From NCBI RefSeq assembly GCF_020092905.1, contig NZ_JAGSGB010000002.1, positions 248,001 to 312,000 of the forward strand: a stretch of DNA of 64,000 nucleotides, written 5' to 3'. The stretch is from Pacificimonas aurantium. GTDB lineage: Bacteria; Pseudomonadota; Alphaproteobacteria; Sphingomonadales; Sphingomonadaceae. Under the pieces are notes generated by a model that saw nothing but the letters and a program-made list of their open reading frames with translations, did not search any database and was not told the DNA's origin. The translations under genes and the position numbers were made by a program. Shown in pieces: positions 8,250 to 14,569 of this stretch (the stretch's first letter is position 1; each line of letters opens with the position of its first letter).

Positions 8250-8996
8250 ATGAACGACTTCGCAACAAAACAGGCCGCGCAGCGCATTTCGGGCTTATTG
8301 GGCGCCCTCTCGATAGCCCTCGCCCTGACCTCTACTCCCGCGCAGGCGGGCGGGGACATCACCAACTTCAACGTCAAGAACTGCACGCAGCAACGGATGT
8401 TCGTGTGCAGCTTCGACAAGACCGACAGTCTGATGAAGATTCCCTACAAGGCACGCGGCGTGCAGCCGGGTGACAAGAAGGAATTCGGCTGTGCCTCGCT
8501 GAACAAATGCAAGGTCATCATCGGCGTCTCCAAGAAGAAATCGAGTTCGACACTGTCAAGTGGCATGCAGGCAGGCCTGTCTACCGCCAGTGTCGGCTCC
8601 GGCCTAGTCGCGGCCGGATCCACGGGCCTCTTCCTTTTGACCGCGGACATGGTGACCGAGGGCACTGCGGTGGCATTGGTGGGCCTTGGCGGTGCGGGCG
8701 CCGGCGCGGTTCTTGCTCTCGGCGCAGCGGGCGCCGTGGCTGGGATCGAGATCGCGGACGGCTGGAAGGACGGCGAGGTCTGCAATCGTGTGAGGAAAGC
8801 GGCGCAGAAGGCCGGATTGAAACCGAAAGTCTTCATGAAAGACGGAAAAAAATATCAGGTCATCGAGCATTATGCGACCGACGACGACGGCAACTATTAT
8901 GTGAATCCCGACGGTACAGCGATCCTCACCTATTCGATCGATCGGGGGAAAGGCTCCTGCCCCGCTCCCCTCGACACGCAGTTGGTGCCGAACTGA
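8250..8996 (+). CDS. Array paralogue 3: secreted six-Cys protein with Gly/Ala-rich core
   Basis: A 248-residue paralogue with GGGAG before its ATG. The signal peptide (MNDFATKQAAQRISG ... TPAQA) is unlike those of the other copies, but from the cleavage region to the SKKK turn its DNA is identical to copy 1. The core differs again (STASVGSGLVAAG, LVGLGGAGAGAVLALGAAGAVAG) and includes a TADMVTEG break that could separate two hydrophobic helices. The C-terminal domain (GEVCNRVRKAAQKAGLKPK, YQVIEHYATDDDGNYYVNPDG) ends SCPAPLDTQLVPN. The last 15 bases or so and the short gap to the next gene closely resemble the end of copy 5. Confidence 0.87.
   Translation: MNDFATKQAAQRISGLLGALSIALALTSTPAQAGGDITNFNVKNCTQQRMFVCSFDKTDSLMKIPYKARGVQPGDKKEFGCASLNKCKVIIGVSKKKSSSTLSSGMQAGLSTASVGSGLVAAGSTGLFLLTADMVTEGTAVALVGLGGAGAGAVLALGAAGAVAGIEIADGWKDGEVCNRVRKAAQKAGLKPKVFMKDGKKYQVIEHYATDDDGNYYVNPDGTAILTYSIDRGKGSCPAPLDTQLVPN
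8338..8569 (+). repeat. Perfect direct repeat, copy B (identical to 6778-7009)
   Basis: This is the second copy of the 232-bp identical segment, in the N-terminal coding region of array copy 3. The sequence on either side is not identical between the two genes, so the pattern suggests a local conversion tract rather than two recently copied whole genes. Confidence 0.95.
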
Positions 8997-9016
8997 GCGG
9001 GTTCGAGGAGGCTGGC

Positions 9017-9772
9017 ATGACCAGAGCTTCCAAGCTGTTGAGCGCGGCGTCGCTAGCCTTCGCAATGCCTGCCGCTCCCGCGCTCGCCGGCGGCGACATC
9101 ACCAATTTCAAGGTGAAGAACTGCACGCAGGAGCGGATGTTCGTATGCAGCTTCGACAAGACCGACAGCCTGATGAAGATCCCTTACAAGGCGCGGGGGA
9201 TCCAGCCGGGCGACAAGCGGGAATTCGGCTGCGCTTCGCTCAAGAAGTGCAAGGTGATTATCGGCGTCTCGAAGAAGAAGCCGAACAGAACCCTTTCCGA
9301 GGGAGTCGAGATGGGCCTGTCGGCGGGCACGGTGCTTGCCGGCACTGTAGCGGGTTTTTCCGCAGTCGGCGCGGTGGGAACTTCCGCCGGCATGACAGCG
9401 GTCGCCGGCTCGATCGCGCCTTCGGCTTCTGCCATGGCGACGGGGGCGTCGACACTGGCGACTCTGACGGCCGTCGGCGCGGGCGCAGCAGTGCTCACCG
9501 TTGCGGCCGGCGGGACCGTTGCCGCGCTCGAGATAGCCGATGGCTGGGGGGACGGCGAAGTCTGCAACCAGGTGCGCAAAGCCGCGAAGAAGGCTGGGCT
9601 GAAGCCCAAATCGTTCATGAAGAACGGCAAGACCTATCAGGCGATCGAGCAATACGCACTCGACGAGAACGGCAATTTCTTCATCAATCCCGACGGTTCG
9701 GCGGTTCTCACCTACTCGGTCGAGAAGAGTGGTCGCTCGTGCCCGCAAAGCCTACCGACCCAGCTTTTCTAA
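9017..9772 (+). CDS. Array paralogue 4: secreted six-Cys protein with Gly/Ala-rich core
   Basis: A 251-residue paralogue. The reading frame is open far upstream, but the ATG at 9017, after GAGGAG, opens on a signal peptide (MTRASKLLSAASLAFAMPAA, cleavage at ALA before GGD) in register with the other copies. It is the most diverged N-terminal domain: ITNFKVKNCTQERMFVCSF, KREFGCASLKKCKVIIG. All four Cys are kept. The core (MGLSAGTVLAGTVAGFSAVGA, VGAGAAVLTVAAGGTVAALE) is again unique. The C-terminal domain has GEVCNQVRKAAKKAGLKPK, and the protein ends SCPQSLPTQLF. Its divergence suggests it has escaped the exchange seen between copies 1 and 3. Confidence 0.87.
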   Translation: MTRASKLLSAASLAFAMPAAPALAGGDITNFKVKNCTQERMFVCSFDKTDSLMKIPYKARGIQPGDKREFGCASLKKCKVIIGVSKKKPNRTLSEGVEMGLSAGTVLAGTVAGFSAVGAVGTSAGMTAVAGSIAPSASAMATGASTLATLTAVGAGAAVLTVAAGGTVAALEIADGWGDGEVCNQVRKAAKKAGLKPKSFMKNGKTYQAIEQYALDENGNFFINPDGSAVLTYSVEKSGRSCPQSLPTQLF

Positions 9773-9801
9773 ATCGAGGCAACGGCAGGAAGGATGTTTA
9801 A

Positions 9802-10590
9802 ATGAACCTCTTCACGGCAGAGAGCGGTTTGACGCGAACCGCAGTTTCATTCGTGGGAGCAGCCCTCGCAATGGCCCTTCCGGTCGCGCCGGCCAATGCC
9901 GGCGGCGACATCACCAACTTCAACGTCAAGAACTGCACGCAGCAACGGATGTTCGTGTGCAGCTTCGACAAGACCGACAGCTTGATGAAGATTCCCTACA
10001 AGGCTCGGGGCATTCAGCCCGGAGACAAGAAGGAATTCGGCTGCGCTTCGCTCAACAAATGCAAGGTCATCATTGGCGTCTCCAAGAAGAAGACGACGAA
10101 GACGCTGTCAACGGGAATGCAAGCTGCGCTTGGCGCCGGGTCTGTTGCTGCAGCCGGGGTCTCCGGTGGCGCGGCCGTGACTGCGGGGGCAGCGGCGGCT
10201 GAAACGATAACCGTCTTCACCCTTTCGGGGACCGGAGTCGCGACCACCGTGGTCGGTGCATCGACTGTGACGGCGCTGACCGGGATCGCCGCCGCAACAG
10301 CAGTTGCCGCCGTGGCGGCTGGCGGCGCCGTAGCGGCGATTGAGATCGCGGACGGCTGGAAGGATGGAGAGGTCTGCAACAAAGTAAGGAAAGCGGCGCA
10401 GAAGGCCGGATTAAAACCCAAGAGCTTTATGAAGGACGGGAAGAAGTATCAGGTCATAGAGCAATACGCGACCGACAAGAGCGGCGACTTCTACGTGAAC
10501 CCCGACGGCACAGCGGTGCTCACCTATATGATCGATAAGGGCAAGGGCTCCTGCCCCGCTCCCCTCGACACCCAATTGGTGCCGAACTGA
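9802..10590 (+). CDS. Array paralogue 5: secreted six-Cys protein with Gly/Ala-rich core
   Basis: A 262-residue paralogue, 29 bp after copy 4, with AAGGA upstream of ATG 9802. The signal peptide (MNLFTAESGLTRTAVSFVGA ... ANA) is cleaved before GGD. The N-terminal four-Cys domain matches copies 1-3. The core is the longest (about 85 residues; AAGVSGGAAVTAGAAAAETI, GVATTVVGASTVTALTGIA, AAVAAGGAVAAIE), Ala/Thr/Val-rich, with room for two membrane-spanning helices. The C-terminal domain keeps GEVCNKVRKAAQKAGLKPK and YQVIEQYATDKSGDFYVNPDG and ends SCPAPLDTQLVPN as in copy 3. It is the last complete member of the run. Confidence 0.87.
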   Translation: MNLFTAESGLTRTAVSFVGAALAMALPVAPANAGGDITNFNVKNCTQQRMFVCSFDKTDSLMKIPYKARGIQPGDKKEFGCASLNKCKVIIGVSKKKTTKTLSTGMQAALGAGSVAAAGVSGGAAVTAGAAAAETITVFTLSGTGVATTVVGASTVTALTGIAAATAVAAVAAGGAVAAIEIADGWKDGEVCNKVRKAAQKAGLKPKSFMKDGKKYQVIEQYATDKSGDFYVNPDGTAVLTYMIDKGKGSCPAPLDTQLVPN

Positions 10591-10610
10591 GCGGATCTGA
10601 AGAGGCTGCC

Positions 10611-10817
10611 ATGAAGAAACTTAGGCGACCGGAAAGCTTAGCAATCTCGATGTCGACCTTGATGGAGCGGCCGTGTCCTCCGGTGCGGTCACAGCTTGTT
10701 GGAGCCCCCGTCCTCTCTCGGCAGACGGCTTTTCTTAAACTGGTTCCGACCGGTCTGCCCCGAAATTCAACATGTGAGCCGGTCTCGAACCCTCAAGTAG
10801 GAGATTCTGTACGATGA
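10611..10817 (+). pseudogene. Remnant start of a sixth array copy
   Basis: From the GGCTCCTGCCCCGCTCCCCT motif near the end of copy 5 to the ATG at 10611, the sequence aligns without gaps with the end of copy 3 and the gap up to the ATG of copy 4 (9017). The start codon and its AGAGG site are therefore in the position of a following paralogue. The 68-codon frame that opens here shows only a short signal-like stretch (SLAISM against SLAFAM in copy 4) and nothing of the Cys domains. It looks like the leader of a lost or deleted copy. Translation of a short peptide cannot be excluded. Confidence 0.45.
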
Positions 10818-11458
10818 GAAACTACCTCAAAACCGCCCTGGGTAATGTGCCGTTGTTCGCAACCGCCAGCCTTGCACTGGCCGCATCGATGACATTGTCT
10901 TCACCGGCCGTCGCGCAGTCCGCTTCCACAGCAGAAGACGTTTATGAGATCGGCAAATGGGTGATTCCTACGGTGGGCCTCACCGATCTCGCCATCGACG
11001 CGATTTCGAAGCCGAAACAGGTCAAGCGATACACCCATCCTGCATGTGCGGGCGCGAAGCCAATATGCGGAGTACTCGTCTATGCGAACGCTGGTGGCTA
11101 TACTGTTACCAGTGTTTCGGTGAAGGCGAAATCGAGCCAGCCGTTCAGCACACCTCCTACGCATGCAGCATGTGCGGCAGTGAACCGGAAGCTCAAGGCC
11201 GACGTCAAGCTTAACACCTATGATACTTTCGTTCTGCCGGCCGACTGCGCCTACAAGTTGCAGATCAATATTTCCGGCGGGCCCAAGAAGGACAGGGATG
11301 TCTTTCTGACGCCCGGATGTCTGGTACAGGCATATACCGACGGTACAACGCTGCAAAACGAATGGCACAAGAAGATCAAATGGATGAAGGGTTCCAAACC
11401 TGAGGGCGGCGACGACTCACCCGACGATCCGCTGGGCAACAAATGTTCGGTATCTTAA
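10814..11458 (+). CDS. Secreted cysteine-containing protein of unknown function
   Basis: A 214-residue protein with a signal peptide (MRNYLKTALGNVPLFATASL ... AVAQS, about 36 residues) and a ribosome binding site (AGTAGGAGA) before the ATG. The mature part has seven Cys spread along it (HPACAGAKPICG, THAACAAV, PADCAYK, TPGCLV, NKCSVS), no obvious membrane helix, and a charged, Gly/Asp-rich tail (EGGDDSPDDPLGNKC). The segment DVFLTPGCLVQAYTDG recalls the FGCASLNKCKVIIG segment of the array proteins, but the likeness is too short to prove kinship. It follows the array on the same strand, so it may belong to the same secreted set. No family recognised. Confidence 0.7.
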   Translation: MRNYLKTALGNVPLFATASLALAASMTLSSPAVAQSASTAEDVYEIGKWVIPTVGLTDLAIDAISKPKQVKRYTHPACAGAKPICGVLVYANAGGYTVTSVSVKAKSSQPFSTPPTHAACAAVNRKLKADVKLNTYDTFVLPADCAYKLQINISGGPKKDRDVFLTPGCLVQAYTDGTTLQNEWHKKIKWMKGSKPEGGDDSPDDPLGNKCSVS

Positions 11459-11507
11459 CCTTCATGATACCGTGCACGCTGCTCGCGCTTTGAACGCCTT
11501 CTGTTGC

Positions 11508-11534
11508 GCTGCTCCATCCCCTAGGTGGAGCAGC
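11508..11534 (+). terminator. Hairpin downstream of the secreted-protein array
   Basis: A perfect 9-bp stem (GCTGCTCCA / TGGAGCAGC) with a 9-base loop lies 49 bases after the stop codon of the last array-side gene. No T tract follows, so it may stabilise the 3' end or act with Rho rather than be a standard intrinsic terminator. Confidence 0.45.
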
Positions 11535-11565
11535 ACACCCAATTCCGGAGGGTGGGAGAGCTAGC

Positions 11566-11638
11566 GCGGGAACGTTGAGGGAATCGATCCCGATCCGACT
11601 TTTGGGAATCCGTTGCTTTACCCTTGAGCTACACCCGC
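11566..11638 (-). pseudogene. Decayed tRNA-Gly(CCC)-like gene
   Basis: The 73-base minus-strand segment begins like a bacterial tRNA-Gly (GCGGGTGTAGCTCAAGGGTA) and has TTCCCAA where the anticodon loop should be (CCC at 11604-11606). It has a T-loop-like ATCGATT and ends TTCCCGC against the 5' GCGGGTG. Pairing is broken in every arm: at least one mismatch in the acceptor, D and T stems, and a poor anticodon stem. It reads as a tRNA-Gly pseudogene rather than a working tRNA. Confidence 0.6.
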
Positions 11639-11691
11639 TGGTGGTGCCGAATCCTCGAAGAGGACAGCGCTGGTCAAAACCCTTCGTGCGG

Positions 11692-11854
11692 CTGCGGCAC
11701 CCGGAACACGCTTGGGCCAGGCGCGTGAATGCGATCCGCTATCTGGATAGACAACGACAGCCTGCGCCTTCAAGGCTTGCCTGGGCACGGCTCAATCAGG
11801 CAGATGGAGCAATATCTGGCGTTTATAACGCCGGACCAGTCAGCGAGAGCAAAG
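11692..11854 (+). pseudogene. Tyrosine recombinase (integrase) C-terminal relic
   Basis: Two frames carry pieces of the catalytic end of a tyrosine recombinase. The first gives LRHPEHAWARR (the LRH..W box) near 11692. After a frame change, LRLQGLPGHGSIRQMEQYL and AFITPDQSARAK run from 11762 to 11854. The spacing from His (in PGHGS) to Tyr (in EQYLAF) is nine residues, as in the canonical LGHxxxxxTxxYxH end of these enzymes. There is no upstream domain and the frame is broken, so it is dead. It lies 80 bp from tRNA-Ser, the usual place for an element integrase. Confidence 0.6.
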
Positions 11855-11933
11855 CAAGGGCCCGTCACCAAACCGGCACACCGCGTCCGGTTTCGTTGTG
11901 AATGGCCAGAAACGCTATGCTTTTCAGATGTTT

Positions 11934-12023
11934 GGGCAGGTGGCTGAGCGGTTGAAAGCACCGGTCTTGAAAACCGGCAAGGGTTTATGCCCTTCGTGGG
12001 TTCGAATCCCACCCTGCCCGCCA
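11934..12023 (+). tRNA. tRNA-Ser (anticodon UGA)
   Basis: A complete 90-base type II tRNA with encoded CCA. The acceptor stem pairs perfectly (GGGCAGG / CCTGCCC). The D arm begins GGCTGAGCGG. The anticodon stem CCGGT/ACCGG encloses CTTGAAA with TGA at 11968-11970. The long variable arm (AAGGGTTTATGCCCTT) marks it as serine. The T arm is GTGGGTTCGAATCCCAC. It is the right border of the accessory block. Confidence 0.97.
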
Positions 12024-12193
12024 TCCCCGGTTCGCGACATTCCGCGGATGTCCGCTCGCCGCCGCGGTGAAATCGCGGAATTTTCGGTTCTTTCGCGCCT
12101 TGTGACGAGCACCTCTCCTTCCCAACTGACGCCGGAACGCTGCAGCCGCCTTCCCGTTGTCGCAGCAGACAGGTTTCAAGGAGTATGTCGGGC

Positions 12194-14485
12194 ATGGCCG
12201 AACGCGGAGACAATAAGATCAAGCTGCAGGTGGCCAATGCAAGAAGCGGGGATTCCGGTCGCGGCATCGCTCGCATTCCGCGACAGCTTCTCGCCGAACT
12301 GAACATCGGCGAAGGCGCGCCCGTCGCCATCGAGGGCGAACGCCTGACGACCGCCATCGCCGTCGGCCCCTATGACGAGGACGAGGGGCTCGATGTCATC
12401 CGCCTCGACGGACTGCTCCGCGCCAACGCCGGCGTTTCGTCAGGCGAATATATCGCCCTCTCACGTGCCGAGGTGAAGCCAGCGACGAAGGTCGTCTTCG
12501 CGCCCGCACAGCAGGACGTCCGCCTCTCGGCTCAGACCGACGGCTTGAAGCGCTTTTTCACCGGCAGGCCGCTGACCGCAGGCGATGTCGTCGCCACCGT
12601 AGGCCGACAGCAGGCGCCCATCGACCCGCGCATCCCGCCGGCGATGCAGCAGCACCTCGCCCGCCGCGCCTATGGCCTTCAGGAAATCCGGCTGACGGTT
12701 GTCAGCGTCGCCCCTCAGGGCATCGTTGCCATCGATGAGAATACCGAAGTCGAGTTGCGCAGCGAGTATGAACCGCCCAAGGAAGGGCGGCGCATCGACG
12801 TTACCTATGACGATATCGGTGGCCTTGGACAGACGATCGACCAAGTCCGCGAGATGGTCGAGCTGCCGCTGCGCCATCCCGAGCTGTTCCAGCGCCTGGG
12901 CGTCGATCCGCCCAAGGGAGTGCTGCTTTACGGCCCGCCGGGCACCGGGAAGACACGCTTGGCGCGTGCTGTCGCGAACGAATCGGACGCTCATTTCCTT
13001 CAGATCGCAGGTCCGGAAATCATCGGAAGCCAATATGGCGAAAGCGAAAAGAAGCTTCGTGAGATATTCGAGGAGGCGGACCAGAACGCACCGTCGATCA
13101 TTTTCATCGACGAGATCGATTCCATCGCGCCCAAACGCGACGAGGTTCGCGGGGAGATGGAGCGCAGGCTGGTCGCCACGCTGCTGACGCTGATGGACGG
13201 TATCAAACCGCGCCAGAATACCGTGGTGATCGCAGCCACCAACCGCCCCGACGCAATCGACGAAGCACTCCGTCGGCCTGGCCGGTTCGACCGCGAAATC
13301 ATTATTGGCGTCCCCGACCAGGCCGGCCGTCAGGAAATCCTGGAGATCCATACACGCGGCATGCCGCTGGCCGAGAATGTCGATCTCGAGGAACTGGCGC
13401 GCACTGCCTATGGCTTCGTTGGCGCCGACCTGGCCGCGCTAGCTCGTGAGGCCGCGATCGAGGCGCTGCGGCGGATGCTGCCCGAAATCGATCTGGAAGC
13501 CGATCAGATCGCACCCGAAGTGCTCGAGAAACTGGATGTGCGGCGGGAGGATTTCGTGTCCGCGCTGAAGCGCGTCCAGCCGTCCGCCTTGCGTGAAATC
13601 ATGATCCAGGCACCCGACGTCTCCTGGGACGACATCGGCGGTCTCGACAAGGTGCGCCAGCAGCTGAGCGAGGGTATCGAGCTACCGCTAAAAAACCCCA
13701 CCGCCTTCCGCAGGCTCGGTATTCGTCCGGCCTCCGGCTTCCTGTTCTACGGGCCGCCCGGGACCGGTAAGACGCTCCTCGCGAAGGCTGTCGCCCGCGA
13801 ATCGGAAGCGAACTTCATTTCCACCAAGTCCTCGGACCTCCTGTCGAAATGGTACGGCGAATCCGAGCAGCAGGTCAGCCGCCTGTTCGCACGCGCGCGC
13901 CAGGTTGCCCCGGCTGTCATTTTCATCGACGAAATCGACAGCCTCGCGCCTGCTCGCGGCGGCGGCCTGGGTGAGCCGCAGGTCACCGAGCGGGTCGTGA
14001 ATACCCTCCTTGCCGAGATGGACGGGCTGGAGGAGCTGCAGTCGGTGGTCGTCGTCGGCGCCACCAACCGCCCCACCCTACTCGACCCTGCGCTGCTTCG
14101 TCCCGGCCGGTTCGACGAGCTCGTCTATATCCCGGTTCCCGAGCGGGAGGGCCGCGAGAAAATCCTCGGGATCCAGACCAAGGCTATGCCGCTCGCCGAC
14201 GATGTCGACCTCGCATCGGTTGCGAAACGCACGGAACGCTATACCGGCGCCGACCTTTCCGATCTCGTTCGCAGAGCGGGCCTTGAGGCCTTGCGCAGGG
14301 AGATCCGGGACGCCGGCCATGCCTCCGTCACCATGGCAGACTTCGAAATTGCGCTGGACGAGAGTCGCGCGTCGATCACCCCGGAGACCGAGCGCGAATA
14401 TGAAAAGATGCAGTCCAGTCTGAAGCAGGACGCCGCGGCCGCGCAGTCGATCGGCTTCATCGCTCCGAAATTGCGCGAAGACTAG
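12194..14485 (+). CDS. CDC48/VCP-like AAA ATPase (two AAA modules)
   Basis: A protein of about 763 residues with the full CDC48 layout. The N-terminal substrate/cofactor domain ([16 protein letters not shown], double-psi barrel) covers about 1-190. The D1 AAA module has Walker A GPPGTGKT near 247 and Walker [11 protein letters not shown]. The D2 module has GPPGTGKT near 520, [10 protein letters not shown], and a second region of homology ending [16 protein letters not shown]. Such hexamers unfold or extract proteins. The bacterial substrates are unknown. ATG 12194 is preferred over 12185 because AAGGAG ends only one base before the latter and about ten before the former. It stands alone after tRNA-Ser, outside the accessory block. 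Confidence 0.93.
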   Translation: MAERGDNKIKLQVANARSGDSGRGIARIPRQLLAELNIGEGAPVAIEGERLTTAIAVGPYDEDEGLDVIRLDGLLRANAGVSSGEYIALSRAEVKPATKVVFAPAQQDVRLSAQTDGLKRFFTGRPLTAGDVVATVGRQQAPIDPRIPPAMQQHLARRAYGLQEIRLTVVSVAPQGIVAIDENTEVELRSEYEPPKEGRRIDVTYDDIGGLGQTIDQVREMVELPLRHPELFQRLGVDPPKGVLLYGPPGTGKTRLARAVANESDAHFLQIAGPEIIGSQYGESEKKLREIFEEADQNAPSIIFIDEIDSIAPKRDEVRGEMERRLVATLLTLMDGIKPRQNTVVIAATNRPDAIDEALRRPGRFDREIIIGVPDQAGRQEILEIHTRGMPLAENVDLEELARTAYGFVGADLAALAREAAIEALRRMLPEIDLEADQIAPEVLEKLDVRREDFVSALKRVQPSALREIMIQAPDVSWDDIGGLDKVRQQLSEGIELPLKNPTAFRRLGIRPASGFLFYGPPGTGKTLLAKAVARESEANFISTKSSDLLSKWYGESEQQVSRLFARARQVAPAVIFIDEIDSLAPARGGGLGEPQVTERVVNTLLAEMDGLEELQSVVVVGATNRPTLLDPALLRPGRFDELVYIPVPEREGREKILGIQTKAMPLADDVDLASVAKRTERYTGADLSDLVRRAGLEALRREIRDAGHASVTMADFEIALDESRASITPETEREYEKMQSSLKQDAAAAQSIGFIAPKLRED

Positions 14486-14569
14486 CCGCCCTCTTATTTG
14501 CAGCGGGCGCGGGCGGCGCCGAGAACAGGCAGGATGGCGGCTCATCCTTCAATCAAGGGGCCGCCCGGT

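Noticed and set aside
8507-9016. N-terminal extension of array copy 4 through the 3' part of copy 3
   Set aside because: The open frame overlaps copy 3 out of frame; the signal peptide and ribosome binding site place the start at 9017.
6690-10590. CRISPR or other short-repeat array
   Set aside because: The repeats are gene-sized units of about 750-800 bp with coding function, with no short regular spacers.
6690-10590. Direct assignment as glycine-zipper bacteriocins like the Caulobacter Cdz proteins
   Set aside because: The cores share the Gly/Ala zipper look, but these proteins have Sec signals and Cys domains, and no type I exporter or immunity gene is present. Kept only as a loose analogy.
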